Source: Gigantopelta aegis
Lineage: Eukaryota; Mollusca; Gastropoda; Neomphalida; Peltospiridae
Length of the DNA: 64,000 nt
Assembly: GCF_016097555.1 (NCBI RefSeq)
Contig: NC_054708.1
Coordinates: 5,278,462-5,342,461, forward strand
Direction of reading: 5' to 3'
A program made the translations under genes and the position numbers. Positions 10,601 to 22,489 of this stretch are shown here, piece after piece. Numbering within the stretch: position 1 is the first letter of the stretch; each line of letters starts with the position of its first letter. The notes under the pieces were generated by a model, which was given only the letters and a program-made list of their open reading frames with translations, had not been told where the DNA came from and ran no database searches.

Positions 10601-11560
10601 AAACAAAACCACTAACAAAAACATAACAAAATCTGTTACCTTTAAATACAAATAACATGACAATTTATTGGTTATTGATATTGACGTTTTAAGTATATAA
10701 CCTCCCTGAAATGGCTGTAAAATGGTAGCTACGGCCTCGAGTTGTGATAATATTGATAAAATCACATTGTGTAGCAAAAAAAAACAAAAAACAAAACAAA
10801 ACAAAAAACCTAAAAAAAAACAAAGCCTAATACAATAAATAAATAGCTGGGTACCTTTTCCACACCACCGCCCCTACAGGCATGACTTAAAATAACCCTG
10901 TATAATGTTGATACTATTACTAATAGTAATTTAATAGTAATATTTAATTCTGGTCTGACTGAAAAGTAAAAGGACCTACCATTTATCAAGGAACGGTAAT
11001 TTTGCAACATCTTCATATCGTCTGCCTGCAATGCTAGCTTTTTAGTTCACACCAGCGACTACACTCTTTTCCTATTATATTTCATATAACATCGAGACGT
11101 TGTTTGCGTTTTCCCCCCGACAATGCAGTTAATCATTGTGTCGACACTTCTCTTTGGTGTTGATGCCATTAATCGCGTTCCAAAATTGCGAAAATCTCGC
11201 GTGATCTCTTGTTTGGGAATTCCACACTTGTGATAAACCAATGAAAACCGAGATCGGTAGGAGCCCGTCAAAAGTGTCCCACTTTCGAAATACTGGCTTT
11301 GTTTTTGACCTGGAAAAGCCAGCGTAGTGAAACCAATCCGAAGTACGGCGTCATATATGCACCAAACGTATTTGGATTTTCTGTTCTATACTGAAACACA
11401 ATGAAAACGCAAAAACAACTTTTCATTGCAAATAACGACAAACTATTAATGAATTGATGGATAATGTAATATGACATTAATGACTGGTATTCATGAGATA
11501 CATTCAAATGGAAATATGGCCAGTTATCATCAGTAATTGAGTTGCATTCGTAATCGAAAG
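10601..11560. other. Non-coding stretch, no feature recognised
   Basis: AT-rich, with A-rich tracts near 10780-10830. Several short minus-strand open frames show no domain and no splice-consistent partners. Confidence 0.55.
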
Positions 11561-11565
11561 TTCAA

Positions 11566-11600
11566 CACCCCCCCCCCCCCCCCCCACCACCACCACCCCT
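11566..11600. repeat. C-run and CAC tract
   Basis: About 20 C followed by CAC/CCA units, abutting the decayed Tc1-like transposase. Confidence 0.9.
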
Positions 11601-11609
11601 ATATCAAGG

Positions 11610-12624
11610 TCAGTATCTGGTGTGTCCACCATAGGCCCGTGAGAATGCGTGAAGACGACGGGGAAAGGATTGGCACAAACATTTCAAATAAGCCACAGGA
11701 ATGTTCCTCCACTCCTCCTGCAACGCCTGTGCAAGGTCAGCGACGTTACGCGGTGGTGGCTGGCGGCGACGTACACGACGTCCTAACTCATCCCACGTGT
11801 TCAATTGGGTTCAAATCCGGTGAAACGGCGGGTCATTTCATAACGGTGATACCGGCTTGTTGCAGGAATACCTGGGTAATTCTTGCAGTATGTGGACGGG
11901 CATTGTCTTGTTGAAACAGAAGGGGACCTCCTGGTCTTTGGTGACGGCGCAAACGTGGATAGAGAACTGGTCTTAGAATAACGTCAACATAATGCTGGGC
12001 TGTAAGGGCATCGTGGACAATGATATCACTCCTGAAATCACAGTTGAATGCCCCCCATACCATCAGACAACCGCCGCCAAACCGATCACGTTCCCTCACA
12101 CATCCGTCAGCGTACCGTTCATGTAGTCTCCTGTACACACGTGCTCTTCCATCGGCAAAGGAGACAGAGAAACGGGACTCATCTGAGAAAACAATGCTCC
12201 AGTAAAAGGCTGGTGGATGATTACCATTCTGGAGACCAAACTGTCGTCTCGCAGCACGATGTCGCGGTGTCATGATGTTACCGTTGTACGGGCGTCTGCA
12301 TCTGAGTCCAGCCGTTCTGAGTCAACGGATGACCGTCATCGGATGGATAGGCCTTCCATGACGTCCTATCGTGTTGCTTGCTGTCATCGTCGCAGTTCGT
12401 CGGAGGTGGTGTCGTCGAATCTACCGATCTTGGCGTGGGGTCGTAACGGGACGTTGACCAGGTCGAGCTCGATCACGGACGCTCCCGGTCTGTTGATGAC
12501 GTTCAACAAGTCGTCCAATAGTTGATGGATGGACTCTGAAGGTCCTAGCAACTTGGCTTTGCGAAGTCCCCCCTTGAACCATGCCCAGCGCTCGCTCCCT
12601 TTGTTCTTCTCTGAGTCGTGGCAT
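11610..12624 (-). pseudogene. Decayed Tc1-like (DD34E-type) transposase
   Basis: Three pieces in different frames run right to left. Piece one (12624-12421) is the N-terminal helix-turn-helix, with GMVQGGTSQSQVARTFRVH. Piece two (12273-11833) has the first catalytic Asp in VFSDESRFSVSF and the second in LLFQQDNARPHT. Piece three (11804-11610) is the C-terminus with WDELGRRVRRRQPPPRNVAD. Frame changes near 12.42-12.27 kb and 11.83-11.80 kb, with an in-frame stop after GITVMK, break the gene. The total length fits a normal transposase of about 340 residues. No terminal inverted repeats were recognised; a run of C and a CAC-rich tract abuts the 3-prime end. Confidence 0.88.
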
Positions 12625-12980
12625 TCTTAATGTGACAAGAAATATGACACCGTTACGTGACTTTTATGTGTCCACATACTGGCATTTCACGTGCATTACA
12701 TGCAGCATGATTGAGCATGTAGTGAACACATTTCACACCATTTTGTGTGTTTCTGCTATTGTATGTGTAATGAGAACAAAACCAGGATTAAAACCCAGAC
12801 AAAAGTACCGATCAATGGCTTCCTCTCATAAATTGTTATTTTAAGTCCAATAAATATATATTTCATTAATCACAACAAAATATTGAAAAATATCTGTTTT
12901 GCGTTTTCATTGTTTGTCCGTATATATGGTTAAATAATAAAATATTCCAGGGATGGCAGCTTTAAGTCTATTAACATTGT

Positions 12981-13180
<200 letters not shown>

Positions 13181-13631
13181 GAAAACAGTGAGTCATGGGT
13201 GCACGAGGATCACATTATGAAAGCTAGATCCCCATTACGAATCACCCATGCATGCAGTCAATGCCAGTGCCAATGCCAAAGGGGTTAACGTGCACATTCA
13301 GAGCAAGCTGTTGTAGCGCACGCCTGTCCTGGGCACAAGAACCGGCCTCGGCACTCACTATCGATCACTTTATATCAAACAAAAGTCTTGCTTTGTACGT
13401 GCATTATTGTGTTTAAGTTTGTGAGATGACTAATAATTCATACAATGTTTTGAATACCGGTTTCCGATTTATGTCATCTATAGTTACAAACATTTTTTTT
13501 TTTCATCCTGAGAAAATTTCAATATCAATAATTGTTAACACTTCGAAAAAGGGAATCTGCGATTTGTCGATTGTCGTTCATTTCTCAGTGACCCTGTCAG
13601 CCACTTGTGTGTAGTCTCACGTGCAGTAAAC

Positions 13632-13800
13632 TGAAGGGCGCCGCGCCCCGTCACTGTTTATTATCGCCCTGTCTATCACCGACCTGCCCTAGTTCAAAGC
13701 CGAGGGCGGATTTTAGTTCAGTCGTTTGAGCGCTTGTCCGAGATGCTCGCGTCGCAACATCGAATCACCTTGGTGGATCCATTCATTTTAGTTTCGTTCT
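13632..13800 (+). mobile_element. SINE head with GC-rich 5-prime extension, truncated
   Basis: Starts actgaagggcgccgcgcccc and runs through agttcaaagccgag to a tRNA-like head (ttagttcagtcgtttgagcg, gaatcacc). It closely matches 14415-14575 over about 150 bp, showing a SINE type with an upstream GC-rich module. It stops near 13800. Confidence 0.75.
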
Positions 13801-13823
13801 TATATCCAGTTAAGTTTCAAGTA

Positions 13824-14208
13824 AAAAGAAAGAAATGTTTTATTTAACGACGCACTCAACACATTGTATTTACGGTTATATGGCGTCAGACATATGGTTA
13901 AGGACCACTCAGATTTTGAGAGGAAACCCGCTGTCGCCACTACATGGGCTACTCTTCCGATTAGCAGCAAGGGATCTTTTATTTGCACTTCCCACAGGCA
14001 GGATAACACAAACCATGGCCTTTGTTGAACCAGTTATGGATCACTGGTCGGTGCAAGTGGTTTACACCTACCCATTGAGCCTTGCGGAGCACTCACTCAG
14101 GGTTTGGAGTCGGTATCTGGATTAAAAATCCCATGCCTCGACTGGGATCCGAACCCAGTACCTACCAGCCTGTAGACCGATGGCCTACCACGACGCCACC
14201 GAGGCCGG
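13824..14208 (-). mobile_element. SINE, type with ggcctcggtggcg head, full length
   Basis: Shares core and tail with the other SINEs, but the head reads ggcctcggtggcgtcgtgg on the minus strand, followed by an additional spacer. Target duplication taagtttcaagta (13811-13823) and taagattcaagta (14209-14221), 12 of 13 identical. Near copies lie at 20761-21158 and 38009-38408. Confidence 0.92.
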
Positions 14209-14299
14209 TAAGATTCAAGTACGCTGTCCTGGGCACACACCTCAGCTGTCTGGTCTATCTGTCCAGGACAGAGGGTTAGTTGTTAGTGGTTAGTGAGAG

Positions 14300-14416
14300 A
14301 GAAGAGGGTGCAGTGGTCTTACACCTACCCACTGAGTCGCTCTGGGTGGGAGCCGGTACCGGGCTGCGAACCAGCGTTATGTGCGATGGTTTAACCACGA
14401 CACCAGCGAGGCCGGC
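14300..14416 (-). mobile_element. SINE head fragment
   Basis: Has tacacctacccactgagtcg and the gaggccgg end typical of the second head type. No core is attached. Confidence 0.75.
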
Positions 14417-14782
14417 TGAAGGGCGCCGCGCCCTGCCACCGCAAATTGCCACTCTCGTTATCACCGTCCTGTCCTAGTTCAAAGCCGGGCCCGGAGTTAA
14501 CTCAGTCGGTTGAGCACTCACCTGCGGTGCTTCCGTCGCAGGATCGAATCACCTCAGTGGATCCATTCAAATGATTGGGGTTTTCTCGTTCCAACCAGTG
14601 CACCACAATTATTCAAAGTCAGTGGTGTGTATTTTTCTGTCTGAGGGAAAGTGCATATACAAAATCCCTTACTGCATTAGAAAAGGTTTCCTCTGATGAC
14701 TATGTGGCAGAATTACCAAATGTTTGGCATCCAAGTAATCAATATGCTCTAGTGGTGGTGTTAAACAAAACAAACTTTAGTT
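14417..14782 (+). mobile_element. SINE with GC-rich 5-prime extension, full length
   Basis: GC-rich module with gggcgccgcgccc, then a tRNA-like head (taactcagtcggttgagc), a diverged core and the tail tgctctagtggtggtgtta. Together with 13632-13800 it defines the extended head. Confidence 0.8.
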
Positions 14783-14999
14783 CAAAGCCGAAAAAAACAT
14801 CATTTCTTTCTCTCTGACTTTGAGTACAATGTAAAGGACATATAGTTTGTTTTATAGGTCTGAGTTCTTAAAGTAATGTGGAATTTTCTCTTTTATTAGT
14901 CTTAATGATTGCAGATGGGCTGTCATCCTAAATAACTTGATAACTCGATTGGCTAGTCAAGCACGCGTGCGCGCGCACACACACACGCACACACACACC

Positions 15000-15125
15000 G
15001 GCCCCGGTGGTGTAGTAGTCACGCCATCGGAAACATGGTTGGTAGGTACTGGGTTCGTCTCCCGTTACCGGGATCAACAACTGGCGACATTCCTCGTGTC
15101 CAATGTACTCTACTATAGAAATCAG
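15000..15125 (+). mobile_element. SINE head fragment
   Basis: ccggccccggtggtgtagta and ggtaggtactgggttcgtct resemble the second head type. Preceded by a CA microsatellite at 14978-14998. Confidence 0.7.
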
Positions 15126-15710
15126 CCCCAGCTGTCATAGCATGCGTGCTTTACCTTTTAACCTTCCTGGTTGCAAACTTTTTTTTCTTTTCGAAAGTGA
15201 TAGAACGGGTTTGTCGTGAGAACGATGTGCGTGTTGAGAAGTCTGCAATATACAGTGCAGCTATAACATACTTAAAGCTATGAATTGCTCTCATACGAAA
15301 ACAGTATCATATTCTTTGTGTTGATCCGGACGTCCTTCATACTTGGAACCATGGGTTGAGGTATTGAATAACACTGTAATGACGTCGGTGTACCTCAGAC
15401 AAGAACAGGTGTAATTTATGTACATTCGGGACACTGCACAATGACAAAAGGAACATATACAATCTGCAGTATAAAAAAGATATAGCTCTGCTCCAGCCCA
15501 TGCTAACCTACATGTTATATATAACAACTGTTGCCGTGGGGTTTAGACTCAGTTTGTTGAAAAATGCGTATTGCTAAATACGACAATAGTTAAATTGTTT
15601 TTGTGCGTTTTGTTTTTTATTGTCATTTCACCATAGTTTTTGTTGTTTTAGATACTGTGAATTGTAGACTACATGTAGGCTAAATTAACCTTTCTCGCTA
15701 ACAGCTGCGA
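15126..15710. other. Non-coding stretch, no feature recognised
   Basis: Mixed-composition DNA without recognisable repeat or coding pattern. Confidence 0.55.
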
Positions 15711-15716
15711 AAGGGT

Positions 15717-15884
15717 CAGGACTCGTTCGCATTGGATGAAATATAAAATACCCTAATTCCATTGAGACCGTTCACACTAGATGCGTGCGGTCTGGATCGT
15801 ATGTTCTATCATTCATGGCACTGCCTATAGTGTATTTGATTTGGTGTAGCCTCACCGCATCCAACATTAACGTGAATGGACCCT
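15717..15884. mobile_element. Short PIF/Harbinger-like MITE, diverged
   Basis: The left end aggactcgttcgcattggat and right end catccaacattaacgtgaat are imperfect inverted repeats and resemble the ends at 1008 and 2335. About 170 bp, no coding sequence. Confidence 0.55.
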
Positions 15885-16029
15885 AAAACACGAATAATCA
15901 TAGCATCAGAGAAATTATTTTTAAAAAATTCCGTAAAATCTGGGACGCTTCTCCACCTTAAAGCCATTTCAAATTGAAGAATGGCGGATACGGAAGAAAT
16001 AAGAAAGGAAACGAAACGAAGCCAATATA

Positions 16030-16447
16030 CATATACTTAACGACACGTCAAGACAGTTTAAGCTATTCTGGCTATTGGAGATTTCATCGATATAAGCTGT
16101 TCTTACCAAATAACCAGCAACGGATTGTTAAATACTTTCTATTCGCAAAGACAGGACGGTACATAACGCGGTCATTGATCTGCCAGTCGTATGACATGGT
16201 TTGTCATTTGATAAAAGTCGTGTCTACCGATGGCGTTTCATTCTACAACCCTCGGCGCCTTCTCGGTGGACCCAATCTTATAGTTTTTCCCGTTCCATCC
16301 AGTGCCCACGACTGGTGTATCAAAGGTCGCGGTATCTTCTATCTTATCTTTTAAAGTACATATAAAAAATCAAATGTTTCACATCGAATAGCCGATGATT
16401 AACAAATGAATGTGCTCTAGTGGTGTCGTTAAACAAAACAAACTTTA
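16030..16447 (+). mobile_element. Diverged SINE
   Basis: 16250-16447 carries a degraded core (cccacgactggtgtatcaaa) and a good tail (tgtgctctagtggtgtcgtt). A faint minus-strand tail lies at 16030-16080. Confidence 0.7.
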
Positions 16448-17227
16448 ACTCTAGCACTGAGCTACATTCCGCATTTTAAGAATTGATTAGCTCAACACTA
16501 GCGTCTGATACTACCGGCATGCTATTTTTTTCTATGATTAATATTACTTTCTTGTGCATGCAAGTAAAGGTTTAATAATTATTCTACTATTTTATTGGAA
16601 ATAATTGTTTTAAAGTCTCTTGTAACAATAGAAGTGGCTTAGTTGTTCATCTTTACATGTTTTATTTTACTTACAGGACACAACAATAAAGAATGTGTCT
16701 TCATTTTAACTTGATCGTAGTCAACTGTAAACGTAATCATAGTCGGGTTTGAGTCTTGACAACACTAAACAACTTGCTCAATCTCTGTTTGCACTAGATG
16801 TACATAACAGTAGGAGTTCAAGCGCTTGTCAACTGGGTGGAGTGTGGGAGTGACGGGTCGGTGTTCCAACCCTTCTCTGCTGCAAGCGATTTTCCAATAC
16901 ACTCCCCCCCAAAAAAAACCCACAAAAAAACGTCGCTCGCCACAGTACAGACACTCCCTGCACAATACCTTGCACACGCACCCAAGTTCTATTGACACAA
17001 GTATGAAAGACAAACAGGTTTGTCAGTGTTAATGTACCTTTTTGTCATGTATGTTAACTCTGTACTTGTATTGTGCTCTTAGACACTGTAATGTGTGCGA
17101 GTACTATTCAAGACTGCTATTCACAATGTTAAACATTGCTGTTGAATGTGTGTTAAACATGTATTGGCAAACGTTCTCAATAAGAAGGATAGTGTCAATG
17201 GGACGCAGATTTTGTTGAAAAGGAGAG

Positions 17228-17512
17228 AAACGTTTGTTTAACTACACCACTAGAGCACATTGATTAATAAATCATCGGCTATTGGATGTCAAACATTTGG
17301 TAACTCTGACAGTCTTAGAGAGAAAACCCGCTAATTCTTTTCATTACTAGCAAAAGATCTTTCATATGCACAGGAAAACACCTACCACGGCCTTTGACCA
17401 GTTGTGGTGCACAGGCTGGAACGAGAAAAACTCATAAGTTGAATGGACTCACCGAGGTTAATAAATCACTGTGTTCTAGTGGTGTCGTTGAACAAAACAA
17501 ACTTTAACTTTA
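17228..17512 (-). mobile_element. SINE followed by a plus-strand SINE tail
   Basis: 17228-17455 is a minus-strand copy with tail, core and the start of the head. At 17457-17512 a plus-strand tail fragment (tggtgtcgttgaacaaaac) abuts it, so two copies meet head to tail. Confidence 0.8.
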
Positions 17513-17559
17513 CAAGCAGTTGAGCACTGGTTAATGGCGCTCGATCCTGCGACCTGTCG

Positions 17560-18956
17560 CACCTCAGTCACACACTCCACATACACTCATGTCACCTCAG
17601 TCACGCACTTCACAAACACTCATGTCACGTAAGTCACGCACTCCACATACACTCATGTCACCTCAGGCAGACACTCCACATACACTCATGTCACCTCAGT
17701 CACACACTCCACCTCAGTCACACACTCCACCTCAGTCACACACTCCACATACACTCATGCCACCTCAGTCACGCATTCCACCTCAGTCACACACTCCACA
17801 TACACTCATGTCACCTCAGTCACGCACTCCACATACACTCATGTCACCTCAGTCACGCACTCTACATACACTCATGTCACCTCAGTCACACACTCCACAT
17901 ACACTCATGTCACCTCAGTCACACACTCCACATACACTCATGTCACCTCAGTCACACACTCCACATACACTCATGTCACCTCAGCCACACACTCCACCTC
18001 AGACACACACTCCACATACACTCATGTCACCTCAGTCACGCATTCCACATACACTCATGTCACCTCAGTCACGCACTCCACATACACTCATGTCACCTCA
18101 GTCACACACCCAACATACACTCATGTCACCTCACTCACACACTCCACATACACTGATGCCACCTCAGGCAGACACTCCACATACGCTCATGTCACCTCAG
18201 TCACACACTCCACCTCAGTCACGCACTCCACATACACTCATGCCACCTCAGACACACACTCCACATACACTCATGTCACTTCAGTCACGCACTCCACATA
18301 CACTCATGTCACATCAGGCAAGCACTCCACATACACTCATGTCACCTCAGACACGAACTCCACATACACTCATGCCACGTCAGGCACAAACTCCACATAC
18401 GCTCATGTCACCCCAGGCACACACTCCACATACACTCATGCCACGTCAGGCACAAACTCCACATACACTCATGTCACCTCAGGGACACACTCCACATACA
18501 CTCATGGCATCCGAGGCACACACGCCACTTACACTCATGTCACCTCAGGCACACACGCCACATACACTCATGTCACCTCAGGCACACACTCCACATACAC
18601 TCATGTCACCTCAGGCACACACTCCACATACACTCATGTCACCTGAGGCACACACTCCACATACACTCATGTCACCTCAGTCACGCACTCCACATACACT
18701 CATGTCACCTCAGGCACGCACTCCACATTCACCCATGTCACCTCAGGCATACACTCATGTCACCTCAGGCACGCACTCAACATACACTCATGTCACCTCA
18801 GGCACGCACTCCATATACTCATGTCACCTCAGGCACGCACTCCACATACACTCATGCCACCTCAGGCACGCACTCCACATATACTCATGTCACCTCAGGC
18901 ACGCATGTCACATACACTCATGTCACCTCAGGCACGCACTCCACATACCCACCTAC
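17560..18956. repeat. 33-bp minisatellite, about 40 copies
   Basis: The unit reads cacactccacatacactcat then gtcacctcagt. Because 33 is a multiple of three, an open frame of 473 codons with the 11-residue period SHTPHTLMSPQ runs through it; units of other lengths shift the frame in the last 200 bp. No start context, signal sequence or flanking coding sequence supports a protein. Confidence 0.93.
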
Positions 18957-19596
18957 ACAATGACATCACTCTGCTATAAAGTGCACGATTCGATGGTATT
19001 TCCTACCTAATCAGTCACACTAAGTGTTTGTTGAATGCAAGCATGCTCTAATGACTTACTTCACAAAGATTTCACATTTACAGCAGTCTGAAAGTCTGAA
19101 AAAAAAGTATTCTGTTCCTCAATAGACCTTAACTATTAGTTGGAAAGACAGTACTATTGGAAAAAACCAATGTTTAACAACACCTCAGCAAAGTTTAAAC
19201 TACGTTTATTTGGTGTCTTAACAGTTTCCGATCGTCCTGACGGCTTCTTTTCTTTTGATATGTATATCCGACCGCCTTCTTTGTACATTTTACAAGGAGG
19301 TTCTTTTTTGCGTTTAGGTTCAGTCAACTACCGCACATATATTGTGCTAAATATTGCGTATAAAGGTGAATTCCATTAATAAAACCGTCATGGAGGCCGC
19401 CATCTGTATTACTTAACATAAGTGACTGTGTATCGGCTGGTTATCTACACGGCGTTTTTTTTTTTCTTTCTTTCTTTTTTTTTTCGTTTTTTTTTGGGAG
19501 GGGGGGGGCGGGGTGGGTGGATCCCAATGTAAAGCCACCACAGCACATATTAACGTTCCCTCTTGGCCATTGACTAATCTGCATTTTATTTCGTAT

Positions 19597-19960
19597 TTAA
19601 AGGGACATTCCTGAGTTTGCTGCATTGTATGATGTTTCCGACTAATAAAATATTTCTACGATTAAACTTACAAATTAAATGTATTTTCTTCTTTAGAATA
19701 TCATTGTCTGTATATTCAATGTGTTTCTGGTCGTCTTAATGCCCAAACTTGACTTTGTCTTGTAATAATTACATACATACGAAAAAAATATTTTTAGGAA
19801 AGAAAATGAAATTTAAGCTAGTACAAATATTAGAACGATCTGAAACACATTTAATATAAAGTCACTAATATTTTATGCAGAAATCGTTACAAATCGTTAA
19901 AAATCTCTGTTCGTCGATAATATCTTAAAAATTGCAGCAAACTCGGGAATGTCCCTTTAA
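19597..19960. mobile_element. TTAA-bounded inverted-repeat element
   Basis: Begins ttaaagggacattcctgagt and ends cgggaatgtccctttaa. The arms, each about 180 bp, are imperfect inverted repeats. A fragment of the same family occurs at 61394-61460. No coding sequence. The flanking gtat on both sides leaves a 4-bp TTAA or a GTAT duplication as the two readings. Confidence 0.8.
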
Positions 19961-20275
19961 GTATCGTCTAATAAATAAAATAGGTGTGGTTTGGACATTG
20001 AAACCTATTTTAAACGAGTTCTAATGCGTTATTAACTTTTTATGTGATATGCATTAGCAACACCTTTCATTGGTCTACGTGTTGTACATTTTTAAATTTA
20101 AATAATAAAACCCCCTTGAAAACACGAAACCGGTTTTACCACCAACAGACCAAACGATGGTATTTTGTAGTGAATTCTTGTTGTGATTTTTTTCTTCGAT
20201 TGAATATTCGTCTAAAAAAAATAGCTGCATATGTGTAGCCAGGATATTATATTGAGGGTGTACACACATCGGGTC

Positions 20276-20303
20276 GGGGGGGGGGGGGGGGGGGGGGGGG
20301 GGG
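20276..20303. repeat. Homopolymer run of 28 G
   Basis: A pure G run; a C-rich run follows at about 20449-20478. Length may be unreliable in the assembly. Confidence 0.95.
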
Positions 20304-20760
20304 ATGGGTGACAGTCTTTCTGTAGTCGGGGCACGAAGGATGGAGTGGTTGTTAATCTTTTTCGCATCGGCTGTACTCTTTTCATACAAATGTATTGTTT
20401 TTTTTTTTAATCCTACTCTGTATAAATGAAGGTAAAACATATGGCGTGTTGCCCCCCCTCCCCCCCCCCCCCTCCCCCCAAAACACACACACACACTACA
20501 GGCGTGATTCCCCAATTAGAGATCACCACTCCAGATATTGTTCCTACGGACCTGTTCATTTATTTTAGAAAATGTGCTTAATGGGATTTCAACACGTTTC
20601 TTTGTAAGTTATTTTGCTATAATATCTTAAGTTTACAGTCAATCCTCTATAAAACAACCCATAGGGATCTGAATGTGCACGTAAAACCCTATGACATGAC
20701 ATGACATGACCTTAAAAGTGGCCTCTATCATCAAGTGGCATTTTATATAGTTCAAAATAG

Positions 20761-21158
20761 TAAAGTAAAGTTTGTTTTATTTAACGACGCCACTAGAGCA
20801 CATTGATTTTTAATCTTATCATCGGCTATTGGACGTCAAACATATGGTCATTCTGACCCTGTTTTTAGAGGAAACCCGCTGTCGCCACATAGGCTACTCT
20901 TCTTTACGACAGGCAGCAAGGGATCTTTTATTTGCGCTTCCCACAGGCAGGATAGCACAAACCATGGCCTTTGTTGAACCAGTTATGGATCACTGGTCGG
21001 TGCAAGTGGTTTACACCTACCCATTGAGCCTTGCGGAGCACTCACTCAGGGTTTGGAGTCGGTATCTGGATTAAAAATCCCATGCCTCGACTGGGATCCG
21101 AACCCAGTACCTACCAGCCTGTAGACCGATGGCCTGCCACAACGCCACCGAGGCCGGT
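20761..21158 (-). mobile_element. SINE, ggcctcggtggcg-head type, full length
   Basis: Complete tail, core, spacer and head. Target duplication agttcaaaatag at 20749-20760 and 21159-21170, perfect, so a fairly young insertion. Very similar to 38009-38408. Confidence 0.95.
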
Positions 21159-21175
21159 AGTTCAAAATAGATGCA

Positions 21176-21290
21176 AATATAGTATGTGTGTATTTTATGT
21201 ATGTATTGTATGTATGTATGTATGTACGTACGTACGTACGTATGTATGTATGTATGTATGTATGTATGTATGTAGTATGTATGTATTGAT
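21176..21290. repeat. (GTAT)n microsatellite
   Basis: Mostly GTAT with a block of GTAC near 21225-21240. Confidence 0.93.
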
Positions 21291-21299
21291 GTATTAATA

Positions 21300-21490
21300 T
21301 CTATATATTGTATGTATGTCGAGGTTGACTGTTACATACATAGATATTAACGCACTGGCACAGGGGATAATTAAATCCTTTCTGGCCTCACAAATTGTCC
21401 CATGCCGTTGCTGGGACTCGAACCTGTGGCACCGAATCGCCCGCAAATTGCGAGACTAACCACGATGCGCTCTGAGCTATCGAGGCATCC
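21300..21490 (-). mobile_element. SINE of a separate tRNA-headed family
   Basis: On the minus strand the head reads cgatagctcagagcgcatcg (box A-like) and caggttcgagtcccagcaac (box B-like). The 3-prime end is gtcaacctcgacatacatac followed by ACAT repeats. It lacks the core of the other SINEs. Other copies: 21612-21905 and 32320-32480. Confidence 0.82.
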
Positions 21491-21611
21491 ATAAAAAGGA
21501 TGCACTTTAACTCAACCACATGCATGGGGCCTACAATCTACGCGGTCGATCCGGCTTACGTGCACGAAACAGTGGGCAGACCTGGCACTGGCTAGTATGT
21601 ACTAATGTATT

Positions 21612-21691
21612 GATGTATGAATATCTATATATTGTATGTATGTCGAGGTTGACTGTATGTATGTATGTATGTATGTATGTATGTATGTATG

Positions 21692-21777
<86 letters not shown>

Positions 21778-21905
21778 ATGTCTGTCGGGTTTGACTAGTA
21801 TATACATAGATATAAACGCATGGGCGTAGGGAATAATTAAATCCTTTCTGGCCTCATAAATTGTTCATGCCATAGCTGGGACTCGAACCGAATCGCCCGA
21901 AACGA
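21612..21905 (-). mobile_element. Second copy of the ACAT-tailed SINE, expanded by a microsatellite
   Basis: The tail end (21612-21655) and the body (21773-21905) are separated by about 45 bp of GTAT and about 80 bp of TA repeat, an expansion of the SINE tail. The head is truncated. Confidence 0.72.
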
Positions 21906-21929
21906 ACGGGGCTGACCATTTTATCCTAA

Positions 21930-22162
21930 AGGAAGGAAGGAAGGAAATGTTTTATTTAACGACACACTCAACACATTTTATTTACGGTTATATGGCGTCG
22001 GAATAATGGTTAAGGATCACACAGATATTGAGGGAGGAAATCCGCTGTCGCCACTTCATGGGCTACTCTTTTCGATTAGCAGCAAGAGATCTTTTATATG
22101 CACCATCCCATATACAGGATATCACATACCACGGCATTTGATGTACCAGCCGTGGTGCACTG
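21930..22162 (-). mobile_element. SINE, head-truncated
   Basis: GGAA-rich tail, then aacgacacactcaacacatt and the core up to the ccgtggtgcact region, where it stops against the next SINE. Confidence 0.85.
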
Positions 22163-22485
22163 ACAGGGATCGATCTAGCTCAGTCGGTTGGGCGCTCGCT
22201 TGAGGTGCCACGGTCACAGGATTGAACCTCCTCGGTGGATGTCTACCATTGGGCTTGTTTTCCGTTCCACCCAGTGCACCACGACTGGTATATCAAAGGC
22301 CGTGGTATGTACTGTTCTGTCTATGGAAAGTGCATATAAAACATCCCTTGCTGCTAATGGAAAAAAGTGGCGAGTTTCCTCTGACTACGTGTCACAAAAA
22401 ACAAATGTTTGACATCCAATAGCCGATGATTAATTAATCAATGTGCTCTAGTGGTGCGATAAACAAAACAAACTTCCAACTTTAC
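22163..22485 (+). mobile_element. SINE, full length
   Basis: Head ctagctcagtcggttgggcg and aggattgaacctcc, then core and the tail caatagccgatgattaat. Joined directly to the inverted copy at 21930-22162. Confidence 0.88.
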
Positions 22486-22489
22486 TCCA

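Noticed and set aside
11059-11507. Two adjacent minus-strand open frames as exons
   Set aside because: No recognisable domain and no matching splice sites or phases between them.
13835-14279. Recurring peptide with LFALPTGRIAQTMAFVEPVM (also at 20829 and 38056)
   Set aside because: The same SINE read in one frame at three loci, not a gene family.
17589-19010. 473-codon open frame as a protein-coding gene
   Set aside because: It is a 33-bp minisatellite; the open frame follows from the unit length, and the frame shifts where units vary.
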